A DNA stretch of 8,026 nt from positions 1-8,026 of the forward strand of contig JBBAQX010000110.1 of the NCBI GenBank assembly GCA_040400085.1, given 5' to 3'. The notes under the pieces were generated by a model. It was not told where the DNA came from. It saw nothing but the letters and a program-made list of their open reading frames with translations, and ran no database searches. Shown here piece by piece: positions 1-4,669 of this stretch. Positions within the stretch are counted from its first letter, which is position 1; each line of letters starts with the position of its first letter. This stretch comes from HNR sp040400085 (GTDB taxonomy: Bacteria > Actinomycetota > Actinomycetes > Actinomycetales > Microbacteriaceae). A program made the translations under genes and the position numbers.

Positions 1-177
1 CAGAACAAAGATGGACAGCACGAGAGGGCCGCGCAGCAATGCCATGGAGACAGCAGCGACCAGAAAAACAAGTGTCGCTACCATGCCGAAAATCTCAAGA
101 TGGATGATCTTACGGATAGCTCTCTGCAGAGTGAGAATCTGTTCTGTCTCTATTGGGTCCGTGATGGGCTTAGTCAT
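1..177 (-). CDS. Small membrane protein, function unknown (3' end outside window)
   Basis: The frame opens with ATG at 177-175 and stays open for 59 codons to the left edge, so the protein is incomplete. It starts MTKPITDPIETEQILTL; a short hydrophilic, partly charged N-terminus is followed by one clear hydrophobic segment at about residues 25-47 (from IIHLEIFGMVATLVF onward), then Arg-Gly-Pro and a second hydrophobic run at the edge. This suggests an inner-membrane protein with its N-terminus in the cytoplasm. A G-rich stretch (GGGGG) about 7 nt upstream can act as ribosome-binding site. The start overlaps the end of the upstream 77-codon gene by 8 nt (ATGACTAA), so the two are probably translationally coupled and act in the same process. 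I do not recognise the family. In phage-like elements such genes are sometimes exclusion or lysis-related proteins, but nothing here shows that. Confidence 0.6.
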   Translation of the reverse strand, partial: MTKPITDPIETEQILTLQRAIRKIIHLEIFGMVATLVFLVAAVSMALLRGPLVLSIFVL

Positions 178-403
178 TTGACGCCCCCACAAGTAGTCCA
201 GCGGAGACGAGGTCACGCACAACATCGTGAGTCGCGAGCATGACTGTTGCAGTCGTCTTAGAACGCTGAGACGGGGCAACCATCGCGGATAAATACTCAG
301 CGACAATTCGCTCGGCAGACTCAACAACTTTCGGGTCAGCCTGATTGTCTGCTGAAAGCTTGTTGAGATTTGGACACAAAATGGTATTGTTGTTTTGAAG
401 CAA
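170..403 (-). CDS. 77-aa protein of unknown function in the element
   Basis: I choose the TTG at 403-401 as start because it lies 8 nt downstream of a strong Shine-Dalgarno (AAAGGAG, complement of 412-418). The frame is open further upstream to a GTG at 439, but that start would lie inside a perfect hairpin and has no ribosome-binding site. The protein is soluble and mostly helical in character: an Asn-rich start (MLQNNNTILCPNLNKL), then an Ala/Glu/Val-rich part (ESAERIVAEYLSAMVAPSQR) and a C-terminus ending in LLVGASND. No domain, signal or membrane segment is recognisable. It lies 67 nt behind the excisionase-like gene and overlaps the next membrane gene by 8 nt, so it belongs to the same leftward transcript. 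Its translation start is covered by a predicted antisense RNA, which would make it a regulated gene. Confidence 0.55.
   Translation of the reverse strand: MLQNNNTILCPNLNKLSADNQADPKVVESAERIVAEYLSAMVAPSQRSKTTATVMLATHDVVRDLVSAGLLVGASND
363..390 (+). promoter_or_regulatory. Candidate promoter for a plus-strand antisense RNA
   Basis: TTGAGA (363-368, 5 of 6 to the sigma-70 -35 consensus) and TATTGT (385-390, 4 of 6 to -10) are 16 bp apart. Transcription would start near 397. The sequence lies inside the minus-strand 77-codon gene and points at the terminator at 440-478, with no plus-strand gene between. Promoter-like matches are common in AT-rich DNA, so this is suggestive only. Confidence 0.3.
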
Positions 404-478
404 CTTTGGTTCTCCTTTAGTGGTATTTAGGTGGATCACAGCCCTCAGAGTTCGTAGCTCTGAGGGCTATTTATTTTT
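397..478 (+). ncRNA. Candidate antisense sRNA of about 80 nt
   Basis: This is inferred from a promoter-like pair (363-390) followed about 80 nt later by a textbook intrinsic terminator (440-478) on the same strand, with no open reading frame worth the name between. The RNA would be perfectly complementary to the TTG start codon (401-403) and Shine-Dalgarno (412-418) of the minus-strand 77-codon gene, and to the end of the excisionase-like gene before it. It could therefore block translation of the 77-codon gene or destabilise the leftward message. No expression evidence exists in the sequence itself; the alternative is a terminator that only stops stray plus-strand transcription. Confidence 0.35.
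440..478 (+). terminator. Strong intrinsic terminator on the plus strand
   Basis: A perfect 11-bp stem AGCCCTCAGAG (440-450) / CTCTGAGGGCT (458-468) with a 7-nt loop is followed directly by ATTTATTTTT (469-478). The U-tract exists only on the plus strand; on the minus strand the hairpin is followed by GTGATCC. It is thus a terminator for rightward transcription, although no rightward gene precedes it. On leftward transcripts the same hairpin would sit between two genes and could serve as an RNA stabiliser or weak pause site. Confidence 0.8.
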
Positions 479-668
479 GAAGTTTCTTCTTGAAGTCGAG
501 AACGACTTGCCGATCAAAAATATATGCACCCCTGAGTCCGGGCAGTTTTTGTTCCGCCACCAAATCGCCCTTGTCTACTGCCCGATGAATTGTTCGGGGG
601 TCGCATTCAGCGATGTTGGCAGCCTCACTTGTACCCACAAGATCTTGCTTAGGATTTTTATTAGGCAT
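471..668 (-). CDS. Small MerR/excisionase-like helix-turn-helix protein
   Basis: The 65-residue protein reads VGTSEAANIAECDPRTIHR at residues 11-29, followed by VDKGDLVAEQ and a GAYIFDRQVVLDF strand-turn end. This matches the layout of the HTH_17 / excisionase (Xis) DNA-binding family: recognition helix around residues 24-31, then a wing, then a short closing helix with a basic tail (KKKLQK). I take the ATG at 668-666 although the frame is open to 791, because a strong promoter (TTGACT-17-TACATT) ends 6 nt before this ATG, making the mRNA leaderless. The gene is divergent from the repressor and is the first gene of the leftward unit, the place of Cro or Xis in temperate phages. Likely roles are excision directionality factor or control of the lytic promoter; the sequence cannot decide between them. 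Confidence 0.7.
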   Translation of the reverse strand: MPNKNPKQDLVGTSEAANIAECDPRTIHRAVDKGDLVAEQKLPGLRGAYIFDRQVVLDFKKKLQK

Positions 669-703
669 ACGCCCAATGTAGGGCAAGTGCTTATTTAAGT
701 CAA
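669..703 (-). promoter_or_regulatory. Leftward promoter (early/lytic type), leaderless
   Basis: On the minus strand TTGACT (703-698) and TACATT (680-675) are separated by exactly 17 bp, 5 of 6 and 4 of 6 matches to sigma-70 consensus. Six bases (GGGCGT) separate the -10 box from the ATG at 668, so transcription should begin at or next to the A of the start codon. There is no room for a Shine-Dalgarno, in keeping with leaderless translation, which is common in actinobacteria. An operator copy ends 3 bp upstream of the -35 box. Confidence 0.65.
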
Positions 704-705
704 TT

Positions 706-791
706 CCTAAATTACGGCTTGTGCATAATTTAAATGACAAGCCGTAAGTTAGGCACTTGCGAGTATGCAGAAAATGCCGTAAGTTAGGCAC
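706..791. promoter_or_regulatory. Triple operator array between the divergent genes
   Basis: Three copies of one motif, consensus GCCGTAA(G/T)TTAGG, lie between the two promoters. Copy 1 (706-722) is inverted and reads CCTAAATTACGGCTTGT. Copy 2 (737-753) is its reverse complement with one mismatch, ACAAGCCGTAAGTTAGG. Copy 3 begins at 776; copies 2 and 3 share the identical 16-mer GCCGTAAGTTAGGCAC at 741-756 and 776-791, offset by 35 bp. Each copy is itself a near-palindrome centred on TAA-N-TTA with outer C and G, as expected for a dimeric HTH repressor. Copy 1 lies just upstream of the leftward -35, copy 2 abuts the rightward -35, and copy 3 covers the rightward -10 and ends one base before the repressor ATG, which implies autoregulation. 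The protein that binds is inferred to be the adjacent repressor. Confidence 0.7.
757..791 (+). promoter_or_regulatory. Repressor promoter, leaderless, overlapped by operator
   Basis: TTGCGA (757-762) and TAAGTT (780-785) are 17 bp apart, and AGGCAC (6 nt) separates the -10 from the ATG at 792. This copies the spacing of the opposite leftward promoter exactly, including the predicted leaderless start. Matches to consensus are weaker (4 of 6 and 3 of 6), as is usual for a maintenance promoter. The -10 box is inside operator copy 3. Confidence 0.5.
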
Positions 792-1118
792 ATGACCATT
801 TCAATGCCAGCGCTTACGGGACGCATTCCAACCTTCACGATCGGTGATCGCCTTCGCAAAGCTCGACTCTCGGTCGACGACGACCTAGACGTCCGGCAGT
901 TTGCCGAGATGCTCGGTGTCGACAGAAATACCGTGACAAATTATGAGCTTGAGAAGACACGTCCTTCAAAGATGAAGCCACTTGTTCTCCGCCAGTGGGC
1001 GCTTGTTACAGGCGTGGACTTTGATTGGCTCTTAAATGGCGAAGCCCCCGACGAATCGGGGGCTTCTGGCCAGGGCCGCCTGCGGGAATCGAACCCGCGA
1101 CCTTTTCATTACGAGTGA
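792..1118 (+). CDS. Cro/CI-type HTH repressor whose C-terminus reads into tRNA-Thr
   Basis: A 108-residue protein with a lambda-repressor-like (Xre) DNA-binding domain: FTIGDRLRKAR opens helix 1 at about residues 15-25, and VRQFAEMLGVDRNTVTNYEL at about 34-53 is the helix-turn-helix, followed by LVLRQWALVTGVDFDWLLNG (64-83), the usual closing helices of actinophage-type immunity repressors. There is no peptidase domain, so it is not a LexA-like cleavable repressor. The ATG at 792 is chosen because the promoter ends 6 nt before it; a second ATG at 804 lacks a Shine-Dalgarno. Residues 84-92 are encoded by the hairpin at 1041-1066 and residues 95-108 by the antisense of tRNA-Thr, with the stop at 1116-1118 in the anticodon arm. 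The gene faces the tRNA, so their transcripts converge. The tail is thus probably not the native one: in the free form of the element the frame may continue differently. Binding to the triple operator next door is inferred. Confidence 0.8.
   Translation: MTISMPALTGRIPTFTIGDRLRKARLSVDDDLDVRQFAEMLGVDRNTVTNYELEKTRPSKMKPLVLRQWALVTGVDFDWLLNGEAPDESGASGQGRLRESNPRPFHYE
1041..1066 (-). terminator. Hairpin after tRNA-Thr, lacking its U-tract
   Basis: A perfect 11-bp stem GAAGCCCCCGA (1041-1051) / TCGGGGGCTTC (1056-1066) with a CGAA loop (TTCG on the minus strand) lies 8 nt behind the tRNA-Thr end. Position and GC-rich stem are typical of a tRNA terminator, but the minus-strand sequence after the stem (GCCATTTAAG) has no run of T. 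It also codes for residues 84-92 of the repressor. Loss of the T-tract would fit a recombination crossover at the distal foot of the stem, which is inference. Confidence 0.55.
1041..1113. other. Probable attachment-site (att) region at the tRNA-Thr 3' end
   Basis: Tyrosine integrases of phages and islands often use the 3' half of a tRNA gene plus its terminator as attB, because the attP core restores the tRNA. Here core chromosome (tRNA side) and accessory DNA (repressor side) meet exactly at such a 3' end, and the tRNA is complete. The shared core should lie within the terminator hairpin and the T-arm to anticodon-arm part of the tRNA. The limits given are only outer bounds, since the second copy of the core is outside the window. 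Confidence 0.45.
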
Positions 1119-1146
1119 AACGCTCTGCCGACTGAGCTAAGGCGGC
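1074..1146 (-). tRNA. tRNA-Thr (anticodon CGU)
   Basis: All arms fold: acceptor GCCGCCT/AGGCGGC, D-stem GCTC/GAGC, anticodon stem TTTCA/TGAAA around loop CTCGTAA, a 5-nt variable loop AGGTC, T-stem GCGGG/CCCGC with loop TTCGATT. The anticodon CGT (complement of 1111-1113) reads ACG threonine codons. Position 73 would be C at 1074 and is followed by CTG, so CCA is not encoded and must be added after transcription. The gene is on the same strand as the hydrolase upstream, 111 bp away; I see no convincing -35/-10 pair in that gap. Its 3' end is the predicted integration target. Confidence 0.95.
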
Positions 1147-1257
1147 TCGTGTCACGCACTAATGCGTTGCACAATCAACTAGCATAGCGGATAAATTGAC
1201 CCACTCCGTACACGTGCCAGCCCAGTCGCGGCTAAATCGCCACAAAACCAGCTCCGG

Positions 1258-2790
1258 CTAGGAACATTTGGGGTCGGCGGTCGGCACAGTTCCGTCAATA
1301 AAGTAGCTCTCTACCGTGCCTGCGATACACGTGTTCCCCGTGCTGTACGCGGTATGTCCCTCGCCGACGTGGGTGATCATCACGCCGCTATCGAGCTGCT
1401 CCGCCAGCGACACGGCCCACTCGTACGGGGTCGCGGGATCGTTTGTGGTGCCGATGACGAGGATGGGCGCGGCCCCCGGCGCGTTAAGCTCCCCACGGGG
1501 CGTGGTGTTCTTGTAAGGCCACTCCGCGCATCCGATATCGCCGTATCCCTGGAAGCGTCCGAAAGTGGGGGCCGCCTGGGCTAGTTCGGCGGCCTGCGCC
1601 CGCATGACGTCGATGTTGTCATCGTATTCGTAGTCGAGGCAGTTGATTCCCACGAACGCCTCAAAAGAGTTGTCTTCATAGGTTCCGTCTTCGCCACGTC
1701 CGAAGTAGAAGTCTGCCGAACGAAACGCTGGGTCAGCGTCACCAGCCATAACCGATGTGAGCATCTGTTTCATAAACGGCCAGCTCTCCTGGCTATAGAG
1801 CGGGGTTATGATCGCGGTGAGCATCGTCCCTGCCGAGAGCTCACGCCCGTCGGAGGCGGTAAGGGGTCGCTCATCAACCGAATCGAGAAGCGCACCAACT
1901 TGGGCCATGGCCTCGTCGACAGTGCCGGTGAAGGGGCAGCCTGATGTTCCGATGCAGTCCTTCAGGAAGGCCTTCATCGCGTTCTCAAAGCCAACCGTCT
2001 GCGTCTTGACTACCTCAAAGTTGGTGGTGTTGGGGTCTATCGCTCCATCGAGCACCAGGCGTCCCACATTCTCCGGGAAAAGGTCCGCGTAATGCGCACC
2101 CAGGAAGGTGCCATACGAGTAACCGAGGTAGTTGAGCTTGTCGTCACCGACCACCGCGCGAAGCATATCGAGGTCTCGCGCCGCGCTCACGGTATCCACG
2201 TATTGAAGTACCGGACCGGTCTTGCTTTCGCAGGCCTTCCCGAACTCCCGTGAAGAGTCGCGTATTTCTTGGATCCACGCATCGGTGCCCGTCTTATTCT
2301 CTGCAAGGCCAAAGAGGTATTCGTCCATTCCTTTCGCATCGAGACAGGCGATAGCGGATGATGCGCCCACTCCGCGGGGATCAAACCCAATCACATCAAA
2401 ATTTTGCTGTAGGGGTTTCCCGACTGCCCCGTCGATACTGTCCCGAACATAGTTCACGCCGGATGCCCCTGGGCCACCGGGGTTGACGAAGAGGGACCCC
2501 TGGGGCGCTCCACCGAGCGCACGCTGCCGGATGAGGGCAAGGTTTATCGTGTCTTTCGAGGGTTCTTCCCACGTAAGCGGAGCTCGGACGGTCGCACACT
2601 CCATCCCATTTTCGCAGGCACTCCAAGAGACCGTCTGGCCGTAGTACTCCTCGAGGTTCGCCGGGACCGGGCCGGAGTTCGTCGGGGCAGAGTTTGGGAT
2701 AATCGGGGTTATCGTGCATCCCGCGACCAGCGCGACGGCAACCCCTAGGGCGGCAACAATGCCTATCCTGCGAACGGTTTTGTGGGTCAT
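1258..2790 (-). CDS. Secreted lipoprotein alpha/beta-hydrolase, TAP-like peptidase family
   Basis: The start chosen is ATG 2790-2788, with AGAGGA 6 nt upstream; it gives 510 residues and places a lipoprotein signal at the very N-terminus: MTHKTVRR, a hydrophobic core, and lipobox LVAGC with Cys25 as the lipid anchor. A start at 2829 in the same frame would add 13 residues and overlap holB. The body is an alpha/beta hydrolase: oxyanion region NPGGPGAS (103-110), FDPRGVG (136-142), nucleophile elbow GYSYG with Ser225, a TAP-like C-terminal domain with Asp451 in TTNDPATP and His479 in EGHTAYS. Cys pairs in the body (for example in KDCIGTSGCPF) fit an exported fold. Relatives include Streptomyces tripeptidyl aminopeptidases and the SlpD/SlpE proteins, which release short peptides from protein N-termini; exact substrate is unknown. 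It follows holB after 23 nt and probably shares its mRNA. No terminator is clear after its TAG stop. Confidence 0.88.
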   Translation of the reverse strand: MTHKTVRRIGIVAALGVAVALVAGCTITPIIPNSAPTNSGPVPANLEEYYGQTVSWSACENGMECATVRAPLTWEEPSKDTINLALIRQRALGGAPQGSLFVNPGGPGASGVNYVRDSIDGAVGKPLQQNFDVIGFDPRGVGASSAIACLDAKGMDEYLFGLAENKTGTDAWIQEIRDSSREFGKACESKTGPVLQYVDTVSAARDLDMLRAVVGDDKLNYLGYSYGTFLGAHYADLFPENVGRLVLDGAIDPNTTNFEVVKTQTVGFENAMKAFLKDCIGTSGCPFTGTVDEAMAQVGALLDSVDERPLTASDGRELSAGTMLTAIITPLYSQESWPFMKQMLTSVMAGDADPAFRSADFYFGRGEDGTYEDNSFEAFVGINCLDYEYDDNIDVMRAQAAELAQAAPTFGRFQGYGDIGCAEWPYKNTTPRGELNAPGAAPILVIGTTNDPATPYEWAVSLAEQLDSGVMITHVGEGHTAYSTGNTCIAGTVESYFIDGTVPTADPKCS

Positions 2791-2813
2791 ACGTGGTCCT
2801 CTCACACGGTCAA

Positions 2814-3983
2814 TCAGATCAGCGCGCATAGCAGCGCCTCTAGGGATAACAGGGGTGTTACGTTGCTCGAGATTCGGGTCTGGGCGATCGAAATCTCGTC
2901 AATAAATGCCAGCACATCGTCGGGGCGCATCCGTTCAGCTGTTGCCTCAAGTTGAGCAGAGAACTCGCGATTGATGAGATCCTCTACACGGCCGACCTGA
3001 TTCTCGCTCAGCCGGTTGGTATCGAGCTGAAGCACGAGGACGTCCCGATACGCGGAGAGCAGATCGGTAAGAATCCGGTCAACCCCGTCGCGGACGCTGC
3101 GGGTTGCCCGTCGTTTCTGGTCGTCTTCGAGCTGTTTCACGTGGGATCTCAACGCGGGCGGGATGGCAGCGCCGGGGGCGACCCCCAGGTTCCGAAGGGT
3201 CTCCTCGCGTTCCCGTTCGTCGCGCTCAGCAGATATTGCTTTCGAGTCTTCAACCGCGATATCGCTGAGGCGCCTTGCCGCCTGCATGGCGTCGGCGACT
3301 CCCCTAATGCCGAAGACGAGCGATAGCGTCTCGCTCCTGCGTGTGCTGGCCTCTTCGTTCGTGGCAAGCCTGCGGGCCATCCCAATATGGCTTTGTGCGA
3401 GTCTGGCGCTTTGTTCCGCTACGACGGGGTCGACTCCGTGGGAGTCTACGAGAAGCCGAGCTACTTCTTCGACGCTGGGCACTCGCAAGCGAATCGAGCG
3501 AACTCGCGAACGGATGGTCGGAATCACGTCAGCCTCACTCGGAGCGCATAATATCCACACGGTGCGTTCGGGTGGTTCCTCAAGCGCTTTGAGCAGCACG
3601 TTTGATGTTCGTTCGGGCATCCGGTCGGCGTCCTCGATGATCATCACGCGGTATCTGCCTGTTGATGGGGAAAAGTGCGAGCTGGTGACGAGCGATCGAA
3701 CGTCGTCGATGCTGATAATTACTTTTTCAGTAGTCAGGGTCCCGAGGTCCGGATGGGTGCGGGCTTTCACCTGAGATGAGGTGAAAGCGACGTCGTCAGG
3801 TCCCGTGCTGAGCAGTGCTGTGGCGAAGGCAAATGCGAGGTTTGAGCGTCCAGAACCGGCGGGTCCCGTGATCAGCCAGGCGTGAGTCATCTCACTCTGA
3901 TTACCCTCGGAGCCGCTCGTAGCCTCAGCTGCGCCGCGCAGAACACGGATTGCCTCGTCCTGACCCACTAGCCCTTGCCACAC
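2814..3983 (-). CDS. holB: DNA polymerase III, delta' subunit
   Basis: Clamp-loader subunit that helps open the beta sliding clamp at the replication fork. I prefer GTG 3983-3981 (389 aa), with AAAGGGG ending 5 nt upstream; a GTG two codons earlier is almost on top of that site. Visible features, numbered from the chosen start: WQGLVGQDEAI at the N-terminus, a degenerate P-loop GPAGSGRS (40-47) with Arg instead of Lys, IIEDADRM (115-122), and NVLLKALEEPPERTVWILCAPS (128-149), all typical of delta'. The non-catalytic P-loop is normal for delta'. Two family landmarks differ: the Cys4 zinc module after the P-loop is missing (the stretch before THPDL holds no Cys), and the SRC motif reads SRV (159-161), keeping the arginine finger. 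The C-terminal half contains a charged, probably coiled segment (ERDEREREETLR) before the collar domain. It lies 59 nt behind tmk, the usual actinobacterial order. Confidence 0.93.
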   Translation of the reverse strand: MWQGLVGQDEAIRVLRGAAEATSGSEGNQSEMTHAWLITGPAGSGRSNLAFAFATALLSTGPDDVAFTSSQVKARTHPDLGTLTTEKVIISIDDVRSLVTSSHFSPSTGRYRVMIIEDADRMPERTSNVLLKALEEPPERTVWILCAPSEADVIPTIRSRVRSIRLRVPSVEEVARLLVDSHGVDPVVAEQSARLAQSHIGMARRLATNEEASTRRSETLSLVFGIRGVADAMQAARRLSDIAVEDSKAISAERDEREREETLRNLGVAPGAAIPPALRSHVKQLEDDQKRRATRSVRDGVDRILTDLLSAYRDVLVLQLDTNRLSENQVGRVEDLINREFSAQLEATAERMRPDDVLAFIDEISIAQTRISSNVTPLLSLEALLCALI

Positions 3984-4042
3984 ATTCACCCCTTTAGGTT
4001 ATCGGGCATCGCCCGCAGAAACACGCGACATCGCAAAATCGG

Positions 4043-4669
4043 TTATCCGGCTTCGATGAGGGATGCTGCCCTTTCCCTGATCCGCGCCGCAATGTCCTCG
4101 ATCCCCAGGCTTGCATCTATCACGAGAAAACGTTCGGGGTTGGTTGCCGCACGATCGAGAAAAGCTTGTCGTACCCGTTCGTGGAATTCCATCTTCTCTG
4201 ACTCGAGCCGGTCGAGCGTTGCACCGTTCTGGGTGATACGCTGGCGGCCGACAGTAGGGTCAAGATCGAGTAGGACTGTAAGCTGCGGCATAAGCTCTCC
4301 CGCGGCCCAGCGGGAAATAGTTTCGACCTCGCCTGCGTCGAGAACTCGACCCGCACCTTGGTAGGCGACCGAGGAATCAATGTATCGATCCTGGATGACG
4401 ACTTCTCCGCGGTCAAGTGCGGGTTGCACGACGGTCTCGATGTGGTGTGCCCGGTCTGCGGCGTAGAGTAGAGCCTCCGCCCGCGGCGACACATGGCCTT
4501 TACGGTGGAGAACCAGGTGCCTAATCTCTACCCCCAGGTCGGTTCCACCTGGTTCGCGGGTGAGAATGGTGGTATATCCTTTCCCGGTGAACAACTCGCT
4601 GAGGAGGCGAGACTGAGTGGTTTTCCCACTCCCCTCGCCGCCCTCAAACGTGATGAAGATTCCACTCAT
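4043..4669 (-). CDS. tmk: Thymidylate kinase
   Basis: Phosphorylates dTMP to dTDP with ATP in the cytoplasm, an essential step for dTTP. The 208-residue length is normal. Visible motifs: P-loop FEGGEGSGKTT (8-18, Lys16), TREPGGT (37-43) that lines the dTMP site, DRYIDSSVAYQG (94-105) with the conserved Asp-Arg-Tyr, VLLDLDP (132-138), and a LID segment with LDRLE (152-156). A P-loop without an extra basic residue plus a basic LID resembles the E. coli type II enzymes. The ATG overlaps the topA stop by four bases (ATGA, 4669-4666) and has no recognisable Shine-Dalgarno in the preceding 20 nt, so translation is probably coupled to termination on topA. The 59-nt gap to holB holds a small CGGGC-GAT-GCCCG hairpin (4003-4015) without a U-tract. 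Confidence 0.96.
   Translation of the reverse strand: MSGIFITFEGGEGSGKTTQSRLLSELFTGKGYTTILTREPGGTDLGVEIRHLVLHRKGHVSPRAEALLYAADRAHHIETVVQPALDRGEVVIQDRYIDSSVAYQGAGRVLDAGEVETISRWAAGELMPQLTVLLDLDPTVGRQRITQNGATLDRLESEKMEFHERVRQAFLDRAATNPERFLVIDASLGIEDIAARIRERAASLIEAG

Larger units (their letters stand above)
1..1073. mobile_element. Control-region end of a putative integrated phage-like element at tRNA-Thr
   Basis: This stretch has small tightly packed genes, a divergent repressor/excisionase-like pair with repeated operators, and AT-rich intergenic DNA (for example about 40% GC at 661-720) next to higher-GC core genes. It abuts the 3' end of tRNA-Thr, a classic integration target, and the repressor frame runs into the tRNA. 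From these signs I infer the end of a prophage, satellite or integrative element that extends leftwards out of the window. No integrase, structural gene or second att copy is visible, so the type of element and whether it is intact are unknown. The exact boundary is uncertain and lies somewhere between about 1041 and 1113. Confidence 0.6.

Noticed and set aside
669..791. N-terminal extension of the excisionase-like gene up to 791
   Set aside because: The extension would run through the promoter and all three operators, and its amino acids (MPNLRHFLHTRKCL...) show no domain. The leaderless ATG at 668 explains the sequence better.
1151..1210. Promoter for tRNA-Thr, with TATGCT on the minus strand at 1186-1181
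   Set aside because: No acceptable -35 box lies 16-18 bp upstream, so the -10 match alone is not enough to report.
1228..1243. GCGGC/GCCAC stem after the hydrolase gene as its terminator
   Set aside because: The stem is 5 bp including a wobble pair and has no T-run on the minus strand. The end of the hydrolase transcript remains unassigned.
1316..2452. Several plus-strand frames opposite the lipoprotein hydrolase
   Set aside because: They are Ser/Pro/Arg-rich shadow frames without start signals; the minus-strand gene shows signal peptide and catalytic triad.
2841..2858. TAGGGATAACAGGG followed by GTGT, matching 15 of 18 bases of the I-SceI homing endonuclease site
   Set aside because: It lies in the conserved 3' end of holB and codes for ordinary residues (NVTPLL region). 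There is no intron, intein or endonuclease gene near it, and three of the last four bases differ. I take it as coincidence.
4003..4015. Small hairpin CGGGC-ATC-GCCCG between tmk and holB as a terminator or attenuator
   Set aside because: The stem is only 5 bp with a 3-nt loop and no U-tract on either strand. It might slow transcription, but there is no basis to call it a terminator.
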